NCBI RefSeq assembly: GCF_024679095.1
Contig: NW_026111743.1
Coordinates: 124,001 to 188,000 of the forward strand
Source: Eriocheir sinensis
Taxonomy: Eukaryota; Arthropoda; Malacostraca; Decapoda; Varunidae
Direction: 5' to 3'
DNA length: 64,000 nucleotides
The position numbers were made by a program, and so were the translations under genes. A model generated the notes under the pieces. It was not told the origin of the DNA and made no database searches. It saw only the letters and a program-made list of their open reading frames with translations. This document shows, piece after piece, positions 21,510-32,549 of this stretch. The stretch's first letter is position 1. Each line of letters opens with the position of its first letter.

Positions 21510-24220
21510 ACATATTTAAAATATTTAATGTATATTTTGTATATATGTTTTATCCAAATTTACGTTATTTTATATGCATTTGTTTATATATTTTCATAAA
21601 AATTTACTCTATTTTATGTGAGTTTTGTATATGTATTTCAATACAAATTTGCGTAACTTTATGTGTATTTTGCATATCTATTTTCAAACAAATTTAAAAT
21701 ATTTTTGTGTATTTTTGTATATATTTTTATACAAATTTTAGTTATTTTATTTGTTTTTTGTATATATATTTTCCTACAAATATACATTCTTTTATTGGAA
21801 TTTTGGGTATTTAATTATTTAAGAATTTACATTATTTCATGTGTATTTTGTATATATATTTTTCTACGTATTTAAAATATTTTATGTGTATTTTATATAT
21901 ACATTTTCATAAAAATTTACGTTATTTTATTGTGTGTATTCGTATATATTTTGAAACAAATTTTATACAAATTCATGTTATTTTATGTGTATTTGCATAT
22001 ATATTTTCAAACAAATTTATATTATTTTATGTGTTTTCTTACATATATTTTTTATAAATTTACCTTATTTTATGTTTATTTTGTATATTTATTTCATTCA
22101 ATTTTAAATTATTTTATGTTTATATTTGTATTTGTATTTAGGTTATTTTATGTGTATTTTGTATATATATTTTCATCCAAAATTACATTATTTTATTGGT
22201 ATTTTCTTAATTTAATTCGATACGAATTTAGATTATTTCATAGGTATTTTGTATACATATTTTTATACTCATTTACATTATCTAAAGTGTGTTTTGTATA
22301 TATATTTTTATGCAAATTTATTTTTTCATTTTTGTACATATATTTTTATAGAAATTTGCGTTATTTTATGTATATAGTTTTATATAAATTTACGTTATTT
22401 TATGTGCATTTTGTATATTTATATTTATACAAATACACATTCTTTTATTGGTATATTGTTTATTTACATTTATACGAATTTACATTATTTTATGTGCATT
22501 TTGTATACATTTTTTTATTCGCATTTACTTAATATTATGTGTATTTTGTATATGTATTTTTATAGAAATCTACGTTATTTTATGTGTATTCGTATATATA
22601 TTTTGAAACAAATTTACATTATTTTATATGTATTTTGCATATCTATTTCAATACAAATTTACCTTATTGTATGTGCATTTTGTATATTTATTTTAATACA
22701 AATTCAAATATTTTTTGTATTTTGGTATCAATAATTTTATAAAAAATGCGTTATTTTATAGGTATTTTGCATCTTAATTTTCATACAAATTTATATTATT
22801 TTATTAATATTCTGTGTATATATTTTGATACGATTTTACATTATTCTATTTGTGTTTTGTATATATTTTTTTTTATACATATTAACATTATTTAATGTGT
22901 ATTTTGAATATATATTTCATACAAATTTACGTTTTTATATGTGTATTTGTTTATATATTTTCTTTCAAATTTACATTATTTTATGTGTATTTTGTATATG
23001 TTTTTCAATACAAATTAACATAATTTTATGTGTATTTTGTATATTTCTTTTCATACAAATTTAAATTATTTTTGTGTATTTTTGTATATAGTTTTATACA
23101 AATTTAGGTTATTTTATGTACGCATTTACATTATTTAATGTGTGTTTTGTATATATATTTTTATCCAAAGTTAATTTATTTTACATTCATTTTTGGACAT
23201 ATATTTTTATAGAAATTAGCGTTATTTTATATGTATTTGTATATGTTTTCTTATACAAATTTACGTTATTTTATTGATATTTTGTTTATTTAGTTTGATA
23301 CGAATTACATGATTATATGTGTATTTTGTACATATTTTTTATACGTATTTACATTACTTAATCTGTATTTTGTTTATATATTTTTAAACAAATTTACGTT
23401 ATTATATGTATTTTTATAAATATTTTGATACAAATTTACATTATTTTATGTATTTTGTATATACATTTCAATTCAAATTTAGCTAATTTTATCTGTATTT
23501 TGTATATCTATTTTCATACGAATTTAATTACTTGTGTATTTTTGTATGTAGTTTTATACAAATTTACGTTATTTTATGTGTATTTTGTATATTTATATTT
23601 ATACAAATACACATTCTTTTATTGGTATTTTGTTTATTTATTTTGATACGAATTTACATTATTTTATGTGTATTTTGTATACATTTTCTTATACGTATTT
23701 ACTTCATTTTATGTGTATTTTGTATATATATTTTTATACAAATCTACGTTATTTTATGTGTATTCGTATACATATTTTGAAACAAATTTACATTGTTTTA
23801 TATGTATTTTGCATATCTATTTCAATACAGATTTACCTTATTGTATGTGTATTTTGTATATTTATTTTAATACAAATTAATTTTTTCATGTGTATTTTGG
23901 TTTATATATTTTTATAAAAAATGCGTTATTTAATGGGTATTTTGCATCTTTATTTTCATAAAATTTACATTGTTTTATTAATATTCTGTGTATTTATTTT
24001 GATACGATTTTACATTATTCTATTTGTGTTTTGTATATATTTTTTATACATATTTACATTATTTAATGTGTATTTTGTATATTTTAAAACAAATTTACGT
24101 TATTTTATGCGCATCTGTTAAAATATTTTGATACAAATTTACATTATTTTATGTATTTTGTATATATATTTCAACACAAATTTAGTTTATTTTATGTATA
24201 TTTTGTATATCTATTTTCAT
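21494..24220 (+). repeat. 45-bp satellite block, plus orientation
   Basis: This is the copy of 12832-15658 without the ~106-bp AGGTTA duplication. It ends tail-to-tail at TATTTTCATTCGTATCAAAA near 24212-24231. Confidence 0.88.
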
Positions 24221-25442
24221 TCGTATCAAAATAAATAAACAAAATAGCAATAAAATGTAAATTTGTATGAGAAATATTCAAATACACATAAAATAACGCA
24301 AATTTCTAAAAAAATATATGTACAAAAATGCACATAAAATAAAGTAAATTTGCATAACAATATATACAAAACACACATTAAATAATGTAAATGCGTACAT
24401 AAAATAACCTAAATTTGTATAAAACTATATACAAAAATACACAAAAATATTTAAAATTTGTATGAAAAGAAATATACAAAATAATCATAAAGTTAGGTAA
24501 ATTTGTATTGAAATACATATACAAAATACACATAAAATAATGTAAATTTGAATGAAAATATATAAACAAATACACTTAAAATAACGTAAATTTGTATAAA
24601 ATATATATGCAAGATACACATTAAATAATGTAAATGTGTATAAAAAAATATATACAAAAAATAAATAGAATAATGTAAAATCCTATCAATATAAATACAC
24701 AGAATATCAATAAAATAATGTAAAGTTGTATGAAAAGAAACATGCAAAATTCCCATAAAATAGCGCATTTTTTATAAAAATATATATACCAAAATACACA
24801 TAAAATATTTAAATTTGTATTAAAATAAATATACAAAATGCATATACAGTAAGGTAAATATGTATTGAAAGAGATATTCAAAAATACATATAAAACAAAG
24901 TAAATTTGTTTCAAAATATATATACGAATACACATAAAATAACGTAGATTTCTATAGAAATATATAAACGAAATACACATGAAATTATGTACATACGTAT
25001 AAAAATATATATACAAAATACATATCAAGGTAAATTCGTGTCAAAATAAATAAACAAAATATCTTGAAAAGAATGTGTATTTGTAAGAAAATAAATAATA
25101 GATAATAAATTTGTATGAAATATATATGCAAGATACACATTAAATAATGTAAATATGTATAAAAAAAATATACAAAAAACAAATAGAATAATGTGAAATC
25201 GTATCAAAATAAATACACCGAATATTAATAAAATAATGTAAATTTGTATGAAAATAAAGATGCAAAATTCCCATTAAATAGCGCATTTCTTATAAAAATA
25301 TATATAACAAAATACACATAAAATATTTAAATTTGTATTGAAATAAATATACAAAATGCACATACAATAAGGTAAACTTGTATTGAAAGAGATATGCAAA
25401 AATACATATAAAACAATGTAAATTTGTTTCAAAATATATATA
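24221..25442 (-). repeat. 45-bp satellite block, minus orientation, left of the retrotransposon
   Basis: This is the left part of the block homologous to 15659-18382. It is cut at ...CAAAATATATATA by the 3' end of the CR1-like element. Confidence 0.9.
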
Positions 25443-25466
25443 CATAAGAACATAAGAACATAAGAA
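25443..25466 (-). repeat. CR1-type 3' terminal octamer repeats (TTCTTATG x3)
   Basis: Three perfect direct copies of CATAAGAA on the plus strand (25443-25450, 25451-25458, 25459-25466) form the extreme 3' end of the minus-strand element. CR1-group elements end in short octamer repeats instead of poly(A), so this both fixes the 3' boundary and supports the clade call. Confidence 0.92.
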
Positions 25467-27061
25467 CGCAGGAGTCTGCAAGAGGCCGGTAGGCCTGTAC
25501 GAGGCAGCTCCTTTGACCCTAAGCTCCCCTGTATATAACCCCACCTAATATCGCTGTCCATGAATTTATCTAGTCTATTTTTGAATGTGACAATTGTATT
25601 GGCACTCACCACATGACTGCTAAGCCTATTCCACTCATCCACCACCCTGTTAGTAAACCAATTTTTGCCTATGTCCGTGTTGAATCTGAATTTATCCAGT
25701 TTAAACCCGTTACTTCGTGTCCTACCCGGTTCTCTTACCAACAAAACCTTATGAATGTCTCCCTTATTAAAGCCCTTCATCCATTTATAAACCTCGATCA
25801 TGTCTCCACGCACCCTTCGCCTTTCTAGAGAATGCAAGTTTAACTGTTTGAGTCTTTCCTCGTATGGCAAGTTTCTCAACCCTTGAATCATCTTAGTCAT
25901 CCTCCTCTGCACCGATTCTAACATTTTGATATCCATTCTATAGTAGGGTGACCAGAACTGAACCGCATAGTCAAGATGAGGTCTAACTAATGCTAAATAT
26001 AGTTTGAGAAAGACTTCGGGGCTTCTGTTGCTTACGCTCCTTGAAATAAATCCCAGTACCCTATTAGCTCGATTTCTAGCTTGAATGCATTGTGCCCTTG
26101 GACGGAGATCAGAGCTCACTAAGACCCCTAAATCCCTCTCGCACCCAGACCTACTTATGAGAGTGTCATTTAAGCAATAGTTATGTGAGGGGTTGTTCCT
26201 ACCTACACTCAGAATACTGCACTTCCCTACATTGAACTCCATCTGCCATTTATCCGCCCAGTCATATAATTTGTTGAGTTCACCTTGGAGAATACTAGCG
26301 TCCTGATCCGACTTAATTACTCTACCGATCTTGGTATCATCTGCAAATTTACTAACATAACTACTAATTCCTGTGTCTAAGTCATTGATATAAATAATAA
26401 ACAAAAGTGGACCTAATACCGAACCTTGTGGGACCCCACTCGTAACACATCCCCAGTCAGATCTTTTACCATTGATTTGCACTCTTTGCTTCCTATTGCT
26501 AAGCCACGCCTTGACCCAGTTCAAAACTTTACCCTCTACTCCGTGAGCCTGTAATTTAAGCAACAGTCGTTGGTGAGGAACTTTGTCAAACGCTTTACTA
26601 AAATCAAGATAGATTACATCATAATTTTCATCTCTGTCAACCGCCTCAAATACTTTATTGTAGAAGGACAAGAGATTGGTGAGGCATGACCTACCTTTTG
26701 TGAACCCATGCTGCGAGTCGTGAATTAAGCTATGTTTCTCTAAATGCTCCCGAATGTTCCTGGCTATTATGGACTCCAGCATCTTCCCTATAACCGATGT
26801 TAAGCTAATTGGGCGATAGTTTGAAGCAACTGACCTGTCCCCCTTTTTAAAAATCGGCGTCACATTAGCTACTTTCCATAGGCTCGGCACATAGCCAGTA
26901 TTTACCGACATCTTAAAGATGTCGGTTAGTGGGTCACTGGTTATATCACCTAACTCCTTTAATACCCTCGGAAATACCCCGTCAGGACCTGGCGACTTGT
27001 TCTTCTTAAGCTTATCTATCTCATCCTGAACTACTTGCCTGGTAATGATTATATCCCTCAA
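25443..27061 (-). pseudogene. Reverse transcriptase domain of the CR1-like ORF2
   Basis: About 539 element-derived residues form a complete-looking non-LTR RT, the enzyme that copies element RNA at a nicked target. Motifs are NKSPGPDGVFPRVLK (21-35), FKKGDRSVASNYRPISL (71-87), QHGFTKGRSC (118-127), motif A YLDFSKAFDK (151-160), motif B SGVPQGSVLGPLLF (208-221) and catalytic motif C KFADD (238-242), followed by the thumb and a conserved C-terminal region ending about SANTIVTFKNRLDKFMDSD (486-504). The first codon (TTG at 27061) lies exactly at the nested-insertion junction and is not a native start. No stop codon occurs before the element ends: the frame runs through the octamers (RSYVLMF) and on into the satellite to 25274, adding ~56 foreign residues. 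Confidence 0.93.
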
Positions 27062-28157
27062 TCCTCAGAAGGCTTATGGACCTGATGGAGTGCCTCCTAT
27101 TGTCCTTAAAAACTGTGCCTCCGTGCTGTTACCCTGCCTGGTCAAACTCTTTCGCCTCTGCCTGTCAACATCTACCTTTCCTTCTTGCTGGAAGTATGCC
27201 TTCACACAGCCTGTACCTAAGAAGGGTGACCGCTCCAATCCCTCAAACTACCGTCCTATTGCTTTACTTTCTTGTCTATCTAAAGCTTTTGAATCAATCC
27301 TTAACCGTAAGATTCAAAAGCACCTTTCCACTTCTGACCTTCTATCTGATCGCCAGTATGGGTTCCGCAAGGGGCGTTCTACTGGTGATCTCCTAGCCTT
27401 CTTAACTGACTCTTGGTCATCCTCTCTTAGCCGTTTCGGTGAAACTTTTGCTATTGCGCTGGACATATCAAAAGCTTTTGATAGGGTCTGGCACAAATCT
27501 TTGCTTTCTAAACTACCCTCCTACGGTTTCTATCCTTCTCTCTGTACCCAGCTATCACCTTCCTCAACACTAAACATCCTCGGTCTATCCTTAACTCAAA
27601 ATCTCAACTGGAAACTTCATATCTCATCTCTTACTAAATCAGCTTCCTCGAGGCTGGGCGTTCTGTACCGTCTCCGCCAGTTCTTCTCCCCTGCACAGTT
27701 GCTGTCCATATACAGGGGCCTTGTCCGCCCTCGTATGGAGTATGCATCTCATGTGTGGGGGGGCTCCACTCACACAGCTCTAGTGGACAGAGTGGAGGCA
27801 AAGGCTCTTCGTCTCATCAGCTCTCCTCCTCATACTGATAGTCTTCTACCTCTTAAATTCCGCCGCAATGTTGCCTCTCTTTCTATCTTCTATCGATATT
27901 TCCACGCTGACTGCTCTTCTGAACTTGCTAACTGCATGCCTCCCCCCCTCCCGCGGCCCCGCTGCACTCGACTTTCTACTCATGCTCATCCCTATACTGT
28001 CCAAACCCCTTATGCAAGAGTTAACCAGCATCTTCACTCTTTCATCCCTCACGCTGGTAAACTCTGGAACAATCTTCCTTCATCTGTATTTCCTCCTGCC
28101 TACGACTTGAACTCTTTCAAGAGGAGGGTATCAGGACACCTCTCCTCCCGAAACTGA
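27062..28157 (+). pseudogene. Reverse transcriptase of the nested element, missing catalytic core
   Basis: The frame is open as 370 residues if read from the ATG at 27045, but the first ~5 residues come from the host element. Recognisable parts are KAYGPDGVPPIVLKN (9-23), QPVPKKGDRSNPSNYRPIAL (55-74), DRQYGFRKGRST (102-113) and motif A ALDISKAFDRVW (138-149). Just after GFYPSLCT (161-168, about 27548) the frame jumps directly to SPSSTLNILGLSL, which lies downstream of the palm. Motif B (PQGS type) and motif C (YADD type) are absent. Measured against the CR1-like RT in this window, about 110-130 residues are missing, removed in frame. The C-terminal part (LVRPRMEYASHVWGG through KLWNNLPSSVFP to RRVSGHL) is intact and ends in TGA. 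The product cannot be an active polymerase. Confidence 0.9.
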
Positions 28158-28281
28158 CTTATCTTTCGGCCACCTCTTTGGATTCTTTTTAGGAGCAGCG
28201 AGTAGCGGGCTTTTTTTTTATTAATGTTTACTTTTTTGTGCTCTTGAGCTGTCTCCTTTGCTGTAAAAAAAAAAAAAAAAA
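28158..28281 (+). other. 3' UTR and poly(A) tail of the nested element
   Basis: The stop codon is followed by a T-rich 3' UTR with a 10-T run near 28210 and the segment GCTCTTGAGCTGTCTCCTTT (about 28240-28259). A run of 17 A residues at 28265-28281 ends it. No AATAAA signal is visible just upstream. The homopolymer marks the retrotransposition end and adds spurious Phe/Lys codons to neighbouring frames. Confidence 0.85.
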
Positions 28282-28887
28282 TTTATCGCCATCCCCGCCC
28301 TCGTACACCTGAACTCTTTCCGGTATAGTCGTTCGATCCTCCTGTGTGAATACTGAAAGGAAGTAGTCGTTCAACAATGTGCTCATATTTTCGTAATTTT
28401 CTACTAGCTCCCCTGTGTTTGTTTTCAGCGGTCCAATTTTCTCCCGTGTTTTTGTTCTATACATCTGAAAGAAGCCCTTAGGATTACTTTTCGCCTCATT
28501 TGCTACTTTGATCTCATAGTTCTTTTTTGCTATCCTGGTGTTTTTCTTAACTAATCTAGATAGTTCGACGTACCGGCCCCTGAGATGTGTTTCCCCATTC
28601 TTTATTTTCTGATAAATTCCCTTCTTTAACCCAATCTCGTGTTTTAGTCCACGAGTCATCCACTTAGGATCATTGTTTTCTTTTCTAAGTGTTCGCTGTG
28701 GTATATGCTGTTCTTGCCCCTCTACTATTACTCTAACTAAATTATTGTAAGACATTTCTACCTGGTTCTCCTGGCTCTCCAATCCGCAGTTCTGGCCCTC
28801 ATGAATCCCTAAATTATCCCAGTTTACCCCTTCAAGATGTCTTCGAAGCCCCTCGTAGTTTGCTCTTCTAAAATCTGGCACTAACAC
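28282..28887 (-). pseudogene. Linker between endonuclease and RT of the CR1-like ORF2
   Basis: About 202 residues continue the endonuclease frame after a frameshift. They start around LVPDFRRANYEGLRRHL and end at YEGGDGDK, where the poly(A) of the nested element begins at 28281. The run of Phe codons that follows in this frame is just the reverse complement of that poly(A). The segment is Lys/Arg-rich (about residues 68-125) and includes PKGFFQMYRTKTREKIGPL, the conserved region before the RT fingers in CR1-type ORF2 proteins. The overlap of 20 nt with the endonuclease frame is a consequence of the frameshift, not a genuine gene overlap. Removing 27062-28281 would leave GATAAA next to TTGAGG in frame, so this part of the gene was uninterrupted before the insertion. 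Confidence 0.85.
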
Positions 28888-29611
28888 TGGGTTTGGTTCG
28901 GGTTACCGCCCAGTCTAAGCTAAAACGAACCGTTCTGTGATCACTATTTCCTAACTCTCCGCCCACCTCCAATTCACGTAGCAAGTTCCCATTATTGGTT
29001 AGGACTAAGTCTAATATGTTATCTCCTCTGGTAGGCTCAGTAACTACCTGCTTAAGAAAATTATCTTGTATAACTTCAAGAAAGTCCTCGGCTTCCAGGT
29101 CACCCACTAGATCTTCCCAGTCTATATTCCTATAATTAAAGTCCCCCATTACGCAGATATTTCTACTCATACTCGCCCTGCCAATCTCCTGTAGTAATAT
29201 ACTCGTGTCCTGCCTGTTAAGGTTGGGTGGCCTGTATATAACTCCTAGAGTTAGTTTTTCTTTCCCTTTGTAAACGTCCACCCAAACTGATTCTGAATCC
29301 ATGTTAGTTTTGACTGAGTTGTTAACTAAACATTTAAGTGAGTCTTTAACATATAGAGCAACTCCACCTCCCTTTCTGCCCCTTCTGTCTTTGTGAAACA
29401 TCTGATAACCCGTTATTTCAAATTCTGATCTAAAATTTCTATTAGCAGTGTCTATCCATGTCTCAGTGATCGCTATTATGTCAAAATTTTCTGAACAAGC
29501 TTCACCCCTTAGTAAGTCTATCTTGTTTCTGAGGCTCCTGCTGTTAGTATAGAAGATTCTTAGCCCGTCCTCTGTTACTCCTCTAGAATTACTTCTAAGC
29601 TGCCTGGTCAT
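28868..29611 (-). pseudogene. Endonuclease domain of the CR1-like ORF2 (fragment)
   Basis: The 247-residue frame encodes an apurinic/apyrimidinic-type endonuclease (exonuclease-endonuclease-phosphatase fold), which nicks target DNA so that reverse transcription can be primed. Visible motifs in order are YTNSRSL (21-27, catalytic Asn), AITETW (47-52, catalytic Glu), GGGVALYV (81-88), GVIYRPPN (123-130), GDFNY (156-160), RGDNILDLV (195-203) and NSDHR (222-226, catalytic Asp-His). All expected catalytic positions appear intact. The frame stays open upstream of the ATG almost to the satellite boundary, so this ATG need not be the native start. It ends prematurely after residue 247. The +1-related frame beginning at 28887 carries the natural continuation, which indicates a 1-nt insertion or 2-nt deletion near 28885-28900. 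Confidence 0.9.
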
Positions 29612-29656
29612 ATTATGAGCTAGATGTCCCCTCCCATTACTCCTCCCATTGCTCTA

Positions 29657-30093
29657 ACGAATACACATAAAATTACGTAGATTTCTATAAAAATATATAT
29701 ACAAAATACACATAAAATTAAGTAAATACGTATAAAAATAGATATACAAAATACACATAGAATAATGAAAAATTGTTTCAAAAAAAATAATCAGTATATA
29801 TATAAAATAATGTAAACTTGTATGAAAATAAAAATGCAAAATACCCATAAAATAAAGCATATTTTTATAAAAATACATATACAAAAATACATATAGCATA
29901 ATTAAATTTGTATTAAAATTAATATACAAAATGCATATACAATAAAGTAAATTTGTATTGAAAAAATATGCAAAATACACATAAAACAGTGTAAATTTAT
30001 TTCAAATTCTAAATACGAATACTCATAAATCAACGTAGATTTCTATAGAAATATATATACAAAATACACATCAAATGATGTAATCACGTATAA

Positions 30094-30136
<43 letters not shown>

Positions 30137-31029
30137 CACATTAAATAATGTAAATTCGCGTCAAAATAAATAAACAAAATATCAATAAAAGAATGTGTAT
30201 TTGTATGAAAATAGATATACAATATACACATAAAATCACGTAAATTTGTATAAAACTATATACAAAAATACACAAAAATAATTTTAATTTGTATGAAAAT
30301 AAATATACAAAATACACATAAAATTAGGTAAATCTGTATTGAAATACATTTACAAAATACACATAAAATAATGTAAATTTGAATGAAAATATATAAACAA
30401 ATACACTTAAAATAAATAATAGATAATAAATTTGTATGAAATATATATGCAAGATACACATTAAATAATGTAAATGTAAAAAAAAATATATACAAAACAA
30501 AAATAGAATAGTATAAAATCGTATCAAAATAAATACACAGAAAAGTAATAAGATAATGTAAATTTGTATGAAAATTAAGTTACAAAATACCCATAAAACA
30601 ACGCATTTTTTATCAAAATATATATACCAAGACACACATAAAATATTTGAATTTGTATTAAAATAAATATACAAAATGCACATACAATAAGGTAAATTTG
30701 TAATGAAATAGATATGAAAAATACATATAAAACCATGTAAATTTTTTTCAAAATATATGTACGAATACAAATAAAATAACGTAGATTTCTATGAAAATAA
30801 ATATACAAAACACACATAAAATGAAGTAAATACGTATAAAAAAAAGGTATACAAAATACACATATAATAATGTATACTCGTATGAAAATAAATAAAGAAA
30901 ATACTAATACAAGAATGTGTATTGTATAAATATAAATATACAAAATACAAATAAAATAACGTAAATTTATATAAAACTATATGCAAAAATACACAAAAGT
31001 AATTAAATTTGTGTGAAAATAGATATACA
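29657..31029 (-). repeat. 45-bp satellite block, minus orientation, right of the retrotransposon
   Basis: The interrupted block resumes with ACGAATACACATAAAATTAC, identical to the sequence at 16888-16907 in the other B copy. It contains the short (TA)n tract at 30097-30133 and ends at the ACATGT switch (31027-31032), whose left arm has lost 7 nt. Confidence 0.9.
30097..30133. repeat. (TA)n microsatellite, B copy 2
   Basis: 37 bp of TA in an otherwise complete monomer (TAATCACGTATAAAAAA then TA). It is the shortest allele among the four equivalent positions and probably closest to the ancestral state. Confidence 0.93.
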
Positions 31030-32395
31030 TGTGTATTTTGTATATTTATTTTCATGCAAATTGAAATATTTTTGTTTATTTTTTATATATTTTCATACAA
31101 ATTTTCGTTATCTTATGTGTATTTTGTATATTTATTTTTTCTACAAATATACGTTCTTTTATCTGAATTTTGTTTATTGAATTTGAAACGAATTTACCTT
31201 ATTTTGTATATCTATTTTCATACAAATTAAAATACTTCTGTGTATTTTTGTATATAGTTTTATATAAATTTACGTTATTTTATGTGTATTTTGTATATTT
31301 ATATTTATACAAATACACATTCTTTTATTGGTATTTTTTTTATTTATTTTGATACGAATTAACATTATTTTATGTGTATTTTGTATACATTTTTTTATAC
31401 GTATTTACTTCATTTTATGTGTATTTTGTATATATATTTTTATAGAAATCTACGTTATTTTATGTGTATTCGTATATATATTTTGAAACAAATTTACATT
31501 GTTTTATATGTATTTTGCATATATATTTCAATACAAATTTACCTTAATGTATGTGTTTTTTTATATATTTACTTTAATACAAATTTAATTTTTTTATGTG
31601 TATTTTGGTATATATATTTTTATAAATAAAAAAAAAATGCGTTATTTTATGGGTATTTTGCCTCTTTATTTTCATACAAATTTACATTATTTTATTAATA
31701 TTATGTGTATTTATTTTGATACGATTTTACATTATTCTATTTGTGTTTTGTATATATTTTTTTATACAAATTTACGTTATTTTAAGTGTACTTGTTTATG
31801 TCTTTTCATTCAAATTTACATTATTTTATGTGTATTTTGTATATGTATTTCAATACAAATTTAACTAATTTTATAGGTATTTTGTATATTTATATTCATA
31901 CAAATTTAAAATATTTTTGTGTATTTTTATATATAGTTTGAAACAAATTTAGGTTATTTTATGTGTATTTTGTATATATTTTTTCATACAAATACACATT
32001 CTTTTATTGATATTTCGTTTATTTATTTTGACGCGAGTTTACAGTATTTAATGTGTATTTTGTATAATTTTTATACGTATTTACATAATTTCATGTGAAT
32101 TTTGTATATATATTCCTATAGAAATCAACGTTATTTTATGTGTATTCGTATATATATTTTGACACAAATTTACACTGTTTTATGTGTATTTTTCAATACA
32201 AATTTACCTTATTGTATGTGCATTTTGTCTATTAATTTTAATACAAATTTAATTATTCTATGTGTATTTTTGTATATGTATTTTTAAAAAAATATGCTTT
32301 ATTTTATGGGTATTTTGCATCTTTATTTTCATACAAATTTAAATTATTTTATTGATATTCTGTGTACTTATTTTGATACGATTTTACATTATTCT
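31030..32395 (+). repeat. 45-bp satellite block, plus orientation
   Basis: About 30 T-rich monomers. The block is similar to 18383-19000 until about 31650 and then to other sub-blocks. It ends at an irregular junction near ATTCTATGTATAACAAAAAT. Confidence 0.85.
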
Positions 32396-32549
32396 ATGTA
32401 TAACAAAAATAAATACAGAATACACAAAAATAGATATGCAAAATACATATAAACAATGTAAATTTGTTTCAAAATATATATACGAATACACATGAAATAA
32501 GGTAGTTTTCTGTAAAAATATATATACAAAATACAAATAAAATTAAGTA
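32396..32549 (-). repeat. Micro-inverted satellite patch (~150 bp)
   Basis: Roughly three monomers read in minus orientation inside a long plus region. The monomer order (GATATGCAAAATACATATAA, then the TTTCAAAATATATATACGAA type) is the same as in ordinary minus blocks, so a small segment was inverted or inserted from an opposite block. Confidence 0.85.

Larger units (their letters stand above)
27062..28281 (+). mobile_element. Nested non-LTR retrotransposon fragment, 5'-truncated, with poly(A)
   Basis: This 1.22-kb fragment is inserted in opposite orientation into the CR1-like ORF2. It has the body of a reverse-transcriptase ORF, a ~107-bp 3' UTR and a 17-nt poly(A) (28265-28281). Its left edge is placed where host sequence (...ATCCCTCAA) stops. 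Joining the host sequence across the insert restores the host reading frame, so little or nothing was lost from the host, and no target-site duplication longer than the ambiguous AA is visible. Its C-terminal sequence and poly(A) tail separate it from CR1-type elements. It resembles Jockey/I-group arthropod elements as I remember them, but the clade is not certain. Confidence 0.88.
25443..29656 (-). mobile_element. CR1-like non-LTR retrotransposon, 5'-truncated, carrying a nested element
   Basis: This is a 4.2-kb GC-richer island in the satellite. On the minus strand it encodes, in order, an apurinic-type endonuclease, a linker and a reverse transcriptase. The 3' end consists of three tandem TTCTTATG octamers and no poly(A), which is characteristic of CR1-group elements. 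Without the nested insert (27062-28281) it is ~2.99 kb. There is no ORF1 and no 5' UTR, so the element is 5'-truncated. The same satellite without the element is readable at 16861-16920. Only AC is shared at the two junctions, so any target-site duplication is at most 2 bp. It is dead: it has a frameshift near 28.88 kb, an interrupting insert and no stop codon of its own before the satellite. The clade call rests on motif resemblance and the 3' octamers. Confidence 0.92.
20666..31650. repeat. Higher-order repeat unit B, copy 2, interrupted by a nested retrotransposon
   Basis: This copy follows B copy 1 at an offset of ~8556-8665 bp up to 25442. It resumes at 29657 with the offset increased to ~12767 bp, as expected from a ~4.2-kb insertion. 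Similarity to copy 1 fades after about 31650, so the unit is not complete. Its (TA)n tract (30097-30133) is the shortest of the four at this HOR position. Confidence 0.85.

Noticed and set aside
25613..25828. 71-residue plus-strand frame inside the CR1-like element
   Set aside because: It is antisense to the conserved RT C-terminal region and has no recognisable features of its own.
27045..27061. ATG at 27045 as the genuine start of the nested RT
   Set aside because: The ATG lies in the host CR1-like sequence (antisense to DIIIT). The nested element is 5'-truncated and supplies no start of its own.
27314..28110. Several 60-106-residue frames overlapping the nested RT on either strand
   Set aside because: They are alternative-frame shadows of the RT coding sequence, whose motifs are clear in one frame only.
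25443..29656. Long terminal repeats or an integrase (LTR retrotransposon or virus-like element)
   Set aside because: There are no terminal direct repeats and no protease, RNase H or integrase motifs. An apurinic-type endonuclease with an RT and an octamer tail fits a non-LTR element.
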